Positions 1 through 8,165 of a stretch of DNA of 10,293 nt are shown here, piece by piece. The DNA comes from Pseudomonadota bacterium. GTDB taxonomy: Bacteria; Pseudomonadota; Alphaproteobacteria; Rhizobiales; Devosiaceae. The position numbers and the translations under genes are program-made. Positions within the stretch are counted from its first letter, which is position 1. Each line of letters begins with the position of its first letter. Below the pieces are notes generated by a model. It ran no database searches. It was given only the letters and a program-made list of their open reading frames with translations, and was not told the DNA's origin. Location of the stretch: positions 1 through 10,293 of the forward strand of contig JAEYTN010000328.1 of NCBI GenBank assembly GCA_023433985.1. The letters are read 5' to 3'.

Positions 1-320
1 CGAGGTTGAAGGCAACGACGAAGCTCCAGAAGATCGGCCGCACGCGAACGCTGAGCAGGGCCAGCATGGCAAGGATTGCCGGTGGCGAAATCGCCCCAGG
101 CGGCCGGTACGGCGAACTCGGCTGGAAGGTTCGGGCCCACCACGCCGGGCACGATGAAGGCGAGGCCGAAGAAGCGAAAACTGTGCAGCACGGCGATGGC
201 GCGGTGCAGCTGGACCTGATCGCGTGTCCCGAACTGCGGCAGGACGTAGGCCCGGAGGACCAGCAGCCATGGCACGTAGCCGAGGACGAGCTGAAGAGGG
301 AAGATGGCTGACGAGGGCAT
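1..320 (-). pseudogene. Probably frameshifted small integral membrane protein, 3' end beyond the window
   Basis: The gene reads leftward from an ATG at 320-318. A full Shine-Dalgarno AGGAGG (complement of 326-331) lies 5 nt upstream. The product starts MPSSAIFPLQLVLGYVPWLL, a hydrophobic helix of about residues 6-27, and has a second hydrophobic stretch around SFRFFGLAFIVPGVVGP. After GDFATG (residue 81) the frame turns polar with poor third-position GC (about 9 of 25 codons). Dropping one base at 76-77 instead gives ILAMLALLSVRVRPIFW and further hydrophobic residues to the edge, with about 22 of 25 codons ending in G or C. This points to a 1-nt insertion, either a real mutation or a sequencing error. 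No stop codon is reached in either frame inside the window. It is transcribed divergently from the TetR gene, so it is a likely regulatory target. I do not recognise a named family. Confidence 0.6.
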
Positions 321-335
321 GGGCGCCTCCTGCGA

Positions 336-380
336 TTGCGACAGTCTTGAAGATTTGGTACCGACGGGTACCGAGTTCAA
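336..380. promoter_or_regulatory. Divergent promoters with a TetR-type operator candidate
   Basis: Two GGTACCGA copies (357-364 and 367-374) lie exactly 10 bp apart, so they face the same side of the helix. Between them TACC-GACG-GGTA (359-370) forms an imperfect palindrome. On the plus strand TTGCGA (336-341), a 17-bp spacer and TACCGA (359-364) make a plausible promoter, giving a start near 371 that keeps the regulator's ribosome binding site at 379-384. On the minus strand TTGAAC (380-375) with a 17-18 bp spacer to CAAATC/AAATCT is a weaker promoter for the membrane protein gene. The repeat overlaps both promoters, as expected if the TetR protein represses itself and its neighbour. The sequence elements are seen; their function is inferred. 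Confidence 0.5.
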
Positions 381-390
381 GGAGTGAGAG

Positions 391-1023
391 TTGAGGAGCA
401 AGGGCGAGGCTTCGCCGGCCGTGGAAGCAAGCGACGGGCAGCGGTCGCGCATTCTCGAAGCGGCGCTCGCAGCCTTCAGTGCGCATGGCTACGCGCAGGC
501 GAGCATGCTGGAGATTGCCACTCGCGCGAAGGTCTCGAAGCGGGAACTCTACGCCCTTGTCGGCAACAAGCACGACCTGCTGGTCGCCTGCATCACCGAC
601 CGGGCGGCGCGGCTGCATTTGCCTGCGGGCCTCCCCGAGCCTGCCGACCGGCTAGGGCTCGAAGAGACGCTCCTGACATTCGGCCGGCGGCTGGTGCTCG
701 AATTGAGCCAGCCCGCGGTGCTCGGCGTGTTCCGGCTGGCTATCGCCGAGGCGGAGCGAGCGCCGGAGATCGCACGGACGCTGGACGACGCGGCCCGCTC
801 GGCGGTGCGGAGCGAGTTGCGAACGCTGCTTGAAAGCGCGCGCGACCTGGGCATCGTCGCCGGCGACACCGACGAAATGGTGCGCCTGTTCATGGCGCTG
901 TTGTGGGACGACCTGCTGGTGAACCTGCTGCTGCATACAGTCGAACCGCCTGGCCCCGATGCAGCAGGCGAGCGCGCCCGCAAGGCAATGTCGGGCTTGA
1001 TGCGCCTTTACGCACGTGCATGA
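391..1023 (+). CDS. TetR/AcrR-family transcriptional regulator
   Basis: The predicted protein has 210 residues, the usual TetR size. The N-terminal helix-turn-helix domain is clear at about residues 17-63, with RILEAALAAFSAHGYAQASM followed by the recognition-helix region IATRAKVSKRELYALVGNK. The rest is an alpha-helical C-terminal ligand-binding/dimerisation domain with no recognisable specificity. The start is TTG at 391, preceded by AAGGAG (379-384) at 6-nt spacing. An in-frame TGA at 385-387 rules out anything upstream, and a GTG at 421 is a weaker option. The gene sits back-to-back with a membrane protein gene across a shared operator candidate and 36 nt ahead of a CBM9-like gene, so autoregulation plus control of one or both neighbours is likely. 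The inducer is unknown. Confidence 0.88.
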   Translation: MRSKGEASPAVEASDGQRSRILEAALAAFSAHGYAQASMLEIATRAKVSKRELYALVGNKHDLLVACITDRAARLHLPAGLPEPADRLGLEETLLTFGRRLVLELSQPAVLGVFRLAIAEAERAPEIARTLDDAARSAVRSELRTLLESARDLGIVAGDTDEMVRLFMALLWDDLLVNLLLHTVEPPGPDAAGERARKAMSGLMRLYARA

Positions 1024-1059
1024 AAGGCGCGGCCACGCGCGAACGACACAGGATCCTCA

Positions 1060-1896
1060 ATGAGCACACCGCACTCGCCCTTTCCCTGGCCGGAAGAGCG
1101 CATCGCGCACTACACCGCCTACCGCGCCAAGGCGCCGCTTGCGATCGACGGCCGGCTGGACGACCCGAGCTGGCAGCTGGCGCCGCGCTCGCCGCGTTTC
1201 GTCGACCTCATCACCGGGGAACCGACGGTGCATGACACGCGCGCGGCGGTGCTGTGGGACGACGACTACCTCTATGTCGGCTTCTGGGTGGAGGAGCCGT
1301 TCGTCGAGGCGAAGCTCACGGAGCGCGATGCGCCGATCTACAACGAGAACGATATCGAGGTGTTCGTCGCCGGACAGGACGCCTACTACGAACTCGAACT
1401 CAATGCGCTGGGCACGGTGTACGAGGCGCTGTTCGTGTGGGCCGATGGCTACCAGCAGGCGGGCTACAGCCGGCTGCCCGAACTGTCGCGCTCGACCGAC
1501 GGGGCGCGGCCGTGGAACGGCGTGGGGTTCGACAAGCACCCGCGCGGGCCACGGCTGGGGCTGTTCAAGTGGGACCTGCGGGGCCTGCGCTCCGCTACGG
1601 CGGTGGACGGCACGCTGAACGACAACTCGGACCGGGACCGCGGCTGGACAGCGGAAATCGCGCTGCCCTGGTCGAGCCTGAGCCTCTTGGCACAGGGCGA
1701 CGGCCGCACCGTGCCGCCGCGAGACGGCGACACCTGGCGGATGGACTTTTCGCGCTTCAACACCTACCGCGCAGCACCGCCGGCCAAGGACTCGGGCGGC
1801 TGGGCCTGGAGCGCACACGGGGTTTGGGATTCGCACATCCCGGAGCTATTCCCCTATATCCATTTTTCGACGAAGGACGTCGGCGAGGCGGACTGA
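1060..1896 (+). CDS. CBM9-like carbohydrate-binding family protein
   Basis: The product has 278 residues and resembles stand-alone carbohydrate-binding family 9-like proteins. Family-typical stretches are IDGRLDDPSW (29-38), LYVGFWVEEP (71-80), NDIEVFVA (97-104), YYELELNALG (109-118), GWTAEIALPWSSL (185-197) and WRMDFSRFN (226-234). These fit the beta-sandwich of CBM9, which in xylanases binds sugar chain ends. No catalytic domain is attached and no signal peptide is visible (the N-terminus is polar, MSTPHSPFPWPEE), so the protein is predicted to be cytoplasmic and its role is unclear. The start ATG has AGGA (1050-1053) at 6-nt spacing. The gene lies 36 nt after the TetR gene with no terminator between, so co-transcription is likely. 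Confidence 0.8.
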   Translation: MSTPHSPFPWPEERIAHYTAYRAKAPLAIDGRLDDPSWQLAPRSPRFVDLITGEPTVHDTRAAVLWDDDYLYVGFWVEEPFVEAKLTERDAPIYNENDIEVFVAGQDAYYELELNALGTVYEALFVWADGYQQAGYSRLPELSRSTDGARPWNGVGFDKHPRGPRLGLFKWDLRGLRSATAVDGTLNDNSDRDRGWTAEIALPWSSLSLLAQGDGRTVPPRDGDTWRMDFSRFNTYRAAPPAKDSGGWAWSAHGVWDSHIPELFPYIHFSTKDVGEAD

Positions 1897-1962
1897 GGTA
1901 GTTCAGCAGCGCCCCTCCTCGGTCCGCAGGGCCTCGAACACGGGCAATCCCGCCCCGGTCTT

Positions 1963-1990
1963 CCCGCGCATGCACGATCGCACGCGCGGG
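1963..1990 (+). other. GC-rich hairpin in the gap before ynfA
   Basis: CCCGCGC (1963-1969) pairs perfectly with GCGCGGG (1984-1990). After one A-C mismatch, TGC (1971-1973) pairs with GCA (1980-1982), leaving a 6-nt loop. It lies 67 nt after the CBM9-like stop codon and 41 nt before the ynfA start. No T-run follows, so it is not a classical intrinsic terminator; it could stabilise an mRNA end or be a protein site. The remainder of the 1897-2031 gap shows nothing else I can support. Confidence 0.35.
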
Positions 1991-2031
1991 TAGCAGCAAG
2001 CGGGAGCGCCGCTGAAGCACCGAGGTACCGA

Positions 2032-2367
2032 ATGCCCGTCGTCGCCACCACGGCCCTGATCTATGCCGGTGCTGCCCGGGCTGAAATCGCAGGGTGCTTT
2101 GCATTCTGGGCCTGGCTGCGCCAAGGACACAGCCCGCTCTGGCTCGCCGCAGGAATCCCGTTGCTGATCGCCTTCGCCTGGCTGCTGACGCTGGCTCCCG
2201 CCGAGCACGCGGGGCGCGCCTATGCAGCCTATGGCGGCATCTACATCGTGGCGTCGCTGCTTTGGCTGTGGCTCGCCGAAGGCACCGTGCCCGACCGCTG
2301 GGACCTGCTGGGCGGCGGGCTCGCGCTGGTCGCGGCGGCAACGATCCTGTTCGCGCCGCGCGGTTGA
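2032..2367 (+). CDS. ynfA: YnfA/UPF0060 family small membrane protein
   Basis: The product has 111 residues, the normal size for UPF0060 (YnfA), a family of four-helix inner-membrane proteins related in fold to small multidrug resistance transporters. Family hallmarks are [14 protein letters not shown] (residues 17-30), [18 protein letters not shown] (64-81) and the helix ending [16 protein letters not shown]. Four hydrophobic segments are visible. The ATG is preceded by GAGG (2022-2025) at 6-nt spacing. Flanking gaps of 135 and 116 bp suggest its own transcription unit. E. coli YnfA is poorly characterised; a drug-efflux role has been proposed for some homologues but cannot be read from this sequence. 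Confidence 0.93.
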   Translation: MPVVATTALIYAGAARAEIAGCFAFWAWLRQGHSPLWLAAGIPLLIAFAWLLTLAPAEHAGRAYAAYGGIYIVASLLWLWLAEGTVPDRWDLLGGGLALVAAATILFAPRG

Positions 2368-2403
2368 GACCGACACGCCCGTACACAAGGCCTCAAGGGT
2401 AAT

Positions 2404-2427
2404 GCAGCGAGGGCTTTTCGTCGCTGC
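2404..2427 (+). terminator. Hairpin after ynfA, possible terminator
   Basis: GCAGCGA (2404-2410) pairs perfectly with TCGCTGC (2421-2427) around a 10-nt loop containing TTTT. It begins 37 nt after the ynfA stop codon. No U-tract follows the stem, so it would be an atypical terminator; an mRNA 3'-end stabiliser is an alternative. Confidence 0.3.
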
Positions 2428-2467
2428 GCATCGGGCGAGCGTCGCAATGCCTGCCGTGGCCGAGAAT

Positions 2468-2508
2468 CGGCTAGCCTCATTCGATGTCCGATCACCTGAG
2501 GCTAGCCG
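2468..2508. repeat. Perfect 12-bp inverted repeat enclosing a start codon
   Basis: CGGCTAGCCTCA (2468-2479) is the exact reverse complement of TGAGGCTAGCCG (2497-2508), with 17 nt between. Each arm contains the self-palindromic octamer GGCTAGCC. The ATG of the nucleotidyltransferase gene (2484-2486) lies in the loop, and inside the loop TCG (2481-2483) can pair with CGA (2489-2491), placing AUG at the apex of an RNA hairpin. The right arm encodes residues 5-9 of the protein. It may be an operator or a translation-control hairpin. Confidence 0.6.
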
Positions 2509-3077
2509 GCAGGCCGTTCGAGGAGCAGCGCAATGCGCTGGTCGCGATGATTCGCGAGGAGCCGGTGCTGATGGAAGTACTGACCGGCATCGGCGACCTG
2601 CCCGACGGGCTGCTGGTGGCCGGGGCGCTCTACAACCTCGCCTGGAACCGGCTGACCGGGCGGCCGGGGCTGGCCGACGTCGCGGATATCGACGTGTTCT
2701 ACTTCGACGATTCCGATCTGGCCTACGAGGCCGAGGACGCCGTGATCCGCCGGCTGGCGGGGCGCTTCGACCACCTGCCGCTGCCGGTGCAGGTGCGCAA
2801 CCAGGCGCGGGTGCACTTGTGGTTCGAGCAGAAGTTCGGCGGGCCCTTCACGCCGCTCCACTCGGCGGGCGAGATGCTGGAACGCTATGCCTCAAAGACG
2901 CACGCCGTGGGCGCGCGGCTTTCCGATGGCGAAATCGAACTGCTGGCGCCGTTCGGCCTCGACGACGTGTTCTCGTTCCGCATCGTGCCCAACCACGTGC
3001 TTGAAAACCGCGCCACCCATGAGGCGAAGGGCGCGCGGGCGGCGCGAACCTGGCCGGTAACGGTCGTGCCCTGGTGA
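2484..3077 (+). CDS. DUF925-type nucleotidyltransferase family protein
   Basis: The product has 197 residues, typical for the DUF925 (COG3575-like) nucleotidyltransferases, a branch of the polymerase-beta-type fold. Visible features are GDLPDGLLVAGALYNLAWNR (residues 37-56), matching the family's glycine-rich start of the fold, the acidic metal-binding pattern DIDVFYFD (68-75), VRNQARVHLWFEQKFG (104-119) and APFGLDDVFSFRIVPN (155-170). The nucleotide donor and acceptor of this family are not established. ATG 2484 is the earliest possible start because an in-frame TAG lies at 2472-2474. No Shine-Dalgarno sequence is apparent; TAGCCT at 2472-2477 has the right distance to be the -10 box of a leaderless transcript, which is speculative. 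The start lies within an inverted repeat. Confidence 0.85.
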   Translation: MSDHLRLAGRPFEEQRNALVAMIREEPVLMEVLTGIGDLPDGLLVAGALYNLAWNRLTGRPGLADVADIDVFYFDDSDLAYEAEDAVIRRLAGRFDHLPLPVQVRNQARVHLWFEQKFGGPFTPLHSAGEMLERYASKTHAVGARLSDGEIELLAPFGLDDVFSFRIVPNHVLENRATHEAKGARAARTWPVTVVPW

Positions 3078-3103
3078 ACGGCACGGCTGAGCGGGTTCAG
3101 GCC

Positions 3104-3149
3104 GGAGTAACGGCGGCCTCGCCGTTCTCCCCAAATCAGCGTCGGGGAG
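3104..3149. terminator. Hairpins between convergent genes, likely bidirectional terminator region
   Basis: AACGGC (3109-3114) pairs with GCCGTT (3121-3126) around a 6-nt loop. The stem extends by GGAG (3104-3107) with CTCC (3127-3130) across a single bulged T at 3108. A second, overlapping hairpin can form from CTCCCC (3127-3132) and GGGGAG (3144-3149), so the two are partly mutually exclusive. The position, in the 85-bp gap between the ends of the nucleotidyltransferase gene and edd, suits transcription termination from both sides. A long T-run is absent on either strand. Confidence 0.5.
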
Positions 3150-3162
3150 CCTTGGCCTGGGG

Positions 3163-4977
<1,815 letters not shown>

Positions 4978-5014
4978 TGGAATGCTCCTTGGGGGAAGCG
5001 CGCGAGCTATTGGC

Positions 5015-5713
5015 TCACGGGCTCCAAAAAATGGTCAGCGGTGTCTGGCTTTGGCGCAGGATAGACCTGATCGGCATGTCCTCAACGGGACCATCCGCCG
5101 CAGCCCTTTCCAGCGTCGCCGCCTTCTCCTCCCCCTCGATATGCAGATAAAGCCCCGACGCCATCAGCAGGCGCCTGAGCACAAGCGTCACCCGGGGCTC
5201 CCCTGCCCCCGGTGCGCGGATGGCGATGGCCGGTCCCTCGCCGGTCAGCGCCTCGTTGAGGTTGTCGCCGCCGGGAAAGAACGAGGCGGTGTGCCCGTCA
5301 TTGCCCATGCCGAGGATCACGGCATCGAATGGCATCGGCACGGTTGAAACCTGCATGTTGGTGCGGGCGATGCCGGCAGCGTCCGGCTCGTCCCCGCCAG
5401 AGTAGAGCGGTACGAAATGCGCGACGGCGGCCGGGCCCTGCAACAGCTTCTCGTTGACGAGGCCGGCGTTGGAGCGGTCATGCGTCTCGGGCACCCAGCG
5501 CTCGTCCACCAGCGTCACGGTGACCTTCTCCCAGTCGATATCCTTGCGGCGCCCAAGCACGGCGAAGAACCGGCTCGGGGTGGAGCCGCCGGATACGGCG
5601 AGCGAAGCCTGCCCGCGCGCCGCGATGCCGTCGTTGAGGTGTTCGGCGACAGCTTCGGCGAGGGCGAGCGCCAGGTCTTCCTTGGTGCCGAAGCTGCGCC
5701 GCGTCGCCGTCAC
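5015..5713 (-). CDS. pgl: 6-phosphogluconolactonase (DevB type)
   Basis: The 232-residue enzyme hydrolyses 6-phosphogluconolactone, the product of Zwf, to 6-phosphogluconate. Family motifs are [10 protein letters not shown] (residues 38-47), LVDERWVP (68-75) and the highly conserved [16 protein letters not shown] (133-148). The open frame extends upstream to 5848, but that part is arginine/histidine-rich shadow of zwf. The protein-like sequence begins [14 protein letters not shown] at a GTG (5713-5711), which overlaps the zwf stop as GTGA. That arrangement, and the normal family length from this start, decide the choice and imply translational coupling to zwf. The edd gene follows after 37 nt. 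Confidence 0.95.
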   Translation of the reverse strand: MTATRRSFGTKEDLALALAEAVAEHLNDGIAARGQASLAVSGGSTPSRFFAVLGRRKDIDWEKVTVTLVDERWVPETHDRSNAGLVNEKLLQGPAAVAHFVPLYSGGDEPDAAGIARTNMQVSTVPMPFDAVILGMGNDGHTASFFPGGDNLNEALTGEGPAIAIRAPGAGEPRVTLVLRRLLMASGLYLHIEGEEKAATLERAAADGPVEDMPIRSILRQSQTPLTIFWSP

Positions 5714-7191
5714 AGGTTGTCCTCGTGCCAGGTGCGGCCGTCGCGCTCGATCAGGGCGATGGCGGCGGTCGGTCCCCAGGTGCCGGCCGTGTAGGATTGC
5801 GGGGTGTCGGTCGCCGCATCCCAGGCCTCGCGGATGGGGTCGATCCACATCCAGGCCGCCTCGAGCTCGTCGCGGCGCATGAACAGCGTCTGGCTGCCGC
5901 GGATCACGTCGAGCAGCAGACGCTCGTAGGCTTCCGGGGTACGCTCGCTGAAGGTTTCGGCGAAGCTGAGGTTCAGCGGCACCTCGCGCAGGCGCATGCC
6001 GCCGGGGCCGGGATCCTTGATCATCAGGAACAGCTTCACGCCCTCGTCGGGCTGGATGCGGATGACGAGGCGGTTCGGCTTGGGCGCGCCCTCGGCGTGG
6101 TCGAACATCGAGTGCGGGATGTGCCGGAACTGGATGACGATCTCGGAAGCACGCGAGGGCAGCCGCTTGCCGGTGCGGATGTAGAAGGGCACGTTGGCCC
6201 AGCGCCAGTTCTCGATCTCGGCCTTCACCGCAACGAAGGTCTCGGTGCGCGAGCCCTGCTTTTCGGCCGGGAGCTCGTCCTGGTAGCCGGCGACGGCAGT
6301 GCCATCGACCGAGCCGCCACGATACTGGCCACGCACCGTCGAGCGCGCGACATCGGCGCCGGCGATCGGCTTCAGCGAGCGCAGCACCTTGAGCTTCTCG
6401 TCGCGCAGCGCATTGGCGCCGTCCGAGGCGGGCGGCTCCATGGCGACGAGGCAGAGCAGCTGCAGGATGTGGTTCTGCACCATGTCGCGCAGCGCGCCGG
6501 ATTCGTCATAGTAGCCGCGCGTGCCGGCGCCCACCGACTCCGCCACCGTGATCTGCACGTGCTCGATATGGCCGGAGTTCCAGATCGGCTCGAACAGGAT
6601 GTTGGCGAAGCGCAGCGCCAGGAGGTTCTGCACCGTCTCTTTGCCGAGGTAGTGGTCGATGCGGTAGACCTGATCTTCCTTGAAGATGCGGCTCACCTCG
6701 TCGTTGATGGCGATCGACGAGGCGAGGTCGTGGCCGAGCGGCTTTTCGATCACCACGCGGGCGTCGCGACGGTAGTAGCCCTTCTTGAGGATGTACTCGC
6801 AGGTGGGGCCGAACAGGTCGGGCGCGATAGCGAGGTAGAAGGCACGCACGATCGCCGGGTCGTCACGCAGGCTGCCCGACAGGTCGCCCCAATGCGCCTC
6901 GTCGGTCACATCGTTGGCGACGTAGGAGCAGGTGCCGACGAAGCGGTCGATGGTCTTCTTGTCCTGGTAGTTCTTCTCGACGAAGGTTTCGATCGACTCG
7001 CGAACCGTCTTCTGGAAATCGGCATCCGAGAGCTTGGAACGCGATACGCCGATGATGCGGCTCTGCTCGTCGAACTGGCCGTCCTTGAAGCGATGATAGA
7101 GGGCCGGGATGAGCTTGCGCTTGGTGAGGTCGCCGGTTGCGCCGAACACCACATAGTCGAAGGGCTGGACCGGAATGATGCGGCTGGACAC
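5710..7191 (-). CDS. zwf: Glucose-6-phosphate 1-dehydrogenase
   Basis: The enzyme oxidises glucose 6-phosphate to 6-phosphogluconolactone with NAD(P)+, feeding both the Entner-Doudoroff and oxidative pentose phosphate routes. From the chosen start it has 493 residues, normal for bacterial Zwf. The nucleotide-binding motif FGATGDLTKRKL (16-27), EKPLGHDL (149-156) and the active-site signature RIDHYLGKE (177-185) are all intact. I prefer the GTG at 7191 because the resulting N-terminus, MSSRIIPVQPFDYVVFGATG, resembles that of rhizobial Zwf as I recall it. An in-frame ATG at 7221 would add 10 residues and sit 14 nt after the kinase gene; neither start has a strong Shine-Dalgarno sequence. The 3' end overlaps pgl by 4 nt. 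Open frame upstream of 7221 is shadow of the kinase gene. Confidence 0.96.
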   Translation of the reverse strand: MSSRIIPVQPFDYVVFGATGDLTKRKLIPALYHRFKDGQFDEQSRIIGVSRSKLSDADFQKTVRESIETFVEKNYQDKKTIDRFVGTCSYVANDVTDEAHWGDLSGSLRDDPAIVRAFYLAIAPDLFGPTCEYILKKGYYRRDARVVIEKPLGHDLASSIAINDEVSRIFKEDQVYRIDHYLGKETVQNLLALRFANILFEPIWNSGHIEHVQITVAESVGAGTRGYYDESGALRDMVQNHILQLLCLVAMEPPASDGANALRDEKLKVLRSLKPIAGADVARSTVRGQYRGGSVDGTAVAGYQDELPAEKQGSRTETFVAVKAEIENWRWANVPFYIRTGKRLPSRASEIVIQFRHIPHSMFDHAEGAPKPNRLVIRIQPDEGVKLFLMIKDPGPGGMRLREVPLNLSFAETFSERTPEAYERLLLDVIRGSQTLFMRRDELEAAWMWIDPIREAWDAATDTPQSYTAGTWGPTAAIALIERDGRTWHEDNL

Positions 7192-7235
7192 GCTCTTGAG
7201 GCTCCGTTGGTGGTAGTTCATGCGGGCGTCACTTC

Positions 7236-8165
7236 TCAGTCGGGAAAGTTCTGCTTGGCCAGGATGACAGCGCCATGCAGCGGCTCGGCCACCGGCTCGA
7301 CGATGAAATCGCCATAGCGGGCAATCATCAGCGGATAGAGCCGCGTACCGAAGCCCCCGACCGCGGCCATGCGGGTGGCGCCACGCGCCTTGAACCAGCG
7401 GACGTAGTTGTCGATGTAGCCCAACTGGATGTCCATGAGCAGCTTCGCGACGGCGTCGCCCTGCTCGTAGTAATCGAAGAACATCGGGATCAGCGCGCCG
7501 TATTCGGCCGGGGCGCGGCCGAGCAGCGTGGAGGGTGCACCATTGCCGGCCGGCATAGGTCCGCGCGGGTCCTGCGGGAAGGACCAGTCCATCACCGCGT
7601 CGATCGAACCACCCAGGCGCTGGATCACCGCTTCGGTCAGCGGCGAGGCGGGAAGGAGGCCGTCGGCCGCCTCGACCGAATAGCGCACGAGCTCGCGGCC
7701 GAGGATGGCGCCCGACATCTGGTCGCCGATGTGGAAGCCCCAGCCGCCGGCCTGGTGGCGCTGGCCATCGACCTGCGCCAGGGCGGCCGAGCCGGTGCCG
7801 ACGATGATGACCGCGCCATCCGCGCCGCCATGGGCGCCGGCGCGGGCGATATCGATATCGTCGTAGACGCGCACCGCCTTGAACGGCCAGGGGCGCTGCT
7901 CGAAGGCCTCGCGGGCCGAGGGCAGCCGCCCGCCGGCCATGCCGAAGCACGCGGCGGTGTTGGCGGCCTCGGCGAGGTCGATGCCCGCTTTGGCAAAGAC
8001 TTCGCGTGTGCCTTCGGTGATGGAGCGGAAGGCCGGCTCGCCGCCTTCGATCTGCAGGTTGGAGCGGCCGCCCGAGGCGTCGGCCAGGGTCTCGAGCTTC
8101 TCGTTCGCCAGGCGGATGCGGCAGTTGGTGCCACCACCATCGACGCCGAGATAATACTTAGCCAC
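7236..8165 (-). CDS. BadF/NagK-type sugar kinase (N-acetylglucosamine/glucosamine/glucokinase-like)
   Basis: The 309-residue product belongs to the BadF/BadG/BcrA/BcrD ATPase family, in the branch related to eukaryotic N-acetylglucosamine kinase and bacterial glucosamine kinase (ASKHA fold). Seen in the sequence are the phosphate-1 motif GVDGGGTNCRIRLAN (7-21), an acidic stretch YDDIDIARAG (101-110), the phosphate-2 loop IIVGTGSAAL (120-129), GGWGFHIGDQMSGAILG (140-156) and a late glycine-rich AAVGGFGTRLYP. The start is GTG at 8165-8163, directly before KYYLGVDGGG; open frame further upstream encodes no family-like sequence. It heads a minus-strand series with zwf, pgl and edd. The context suggests it phosphorylates glucose, or an amino sugar whose carbon then enters the Entner-Doudoroff route. 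The substrate cannot be fixed from sequence. Confidence 0.85.
   Translation of the reverse strand: MAKYYLGVDGGGTNCRIRLANEKLETLADASGGRSNLQIEGGEPAFRSITEGTREVFAKAGIDLAEAANTAACFGMAGGRLPSAREAFEQRPWPFKAVRVYDDIDIARAGAHGGADGAVIIVGTGSAALAQVDGQRHQAGGWGFHIGDQMSGAILGRELVRYSVEAADGLLPASPLTEAVIQRLGGSIDAVMDWSFPQDPRGPMPAGNGAPSTLLGRAPAEYGALIPMFFDYYEQGDAVAKLLMDIQLGYIDNYVRWFKARGATRMAAVGGFGTRLYPLMIARYGDFIVEPVAEPLHGAVILAKQNFPD

Noticed and set aside
1057..1836. Minus-strand open frame opposite the CBM9-like gene
   Set aside because: Composition is arginine/valine/proline-rich shadow, and the plus-strand frame has clear family motifs.
2024..2031. Third GGTACCGA, next to the ynfA start, as another TetR site
   Set aside because: A single octamer without a spaced partner is expected by chance about once in a few tens of kilobases, and it overlaps the ribosome binding site region only.
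2222..3004. Plus-strand open frame spanning the ynfA end and the nucleotidyltransferase gene in another frame
   Set aside because: Arginine/glycine/alanine-rich and crosses two recognised genes; no family resemblance.
5714..5848. Upstream extension of pgl
   Set aside because: The extra residues are basic, low-complexity shadow of zwf, and the family N-terminus begins at the GTG at 5713.
5725..7317. Long plus-strand open frame (530 codons) opposite zwf
   Set aside because: Same antisense shadow pattern; zwf on the minus strand is unambiguous.
7222..7950. Upstream extension of zwf
   Set aside because: The stretch lies wholly inside the kinase gene in another frame and resembles no G6PDH sequence.
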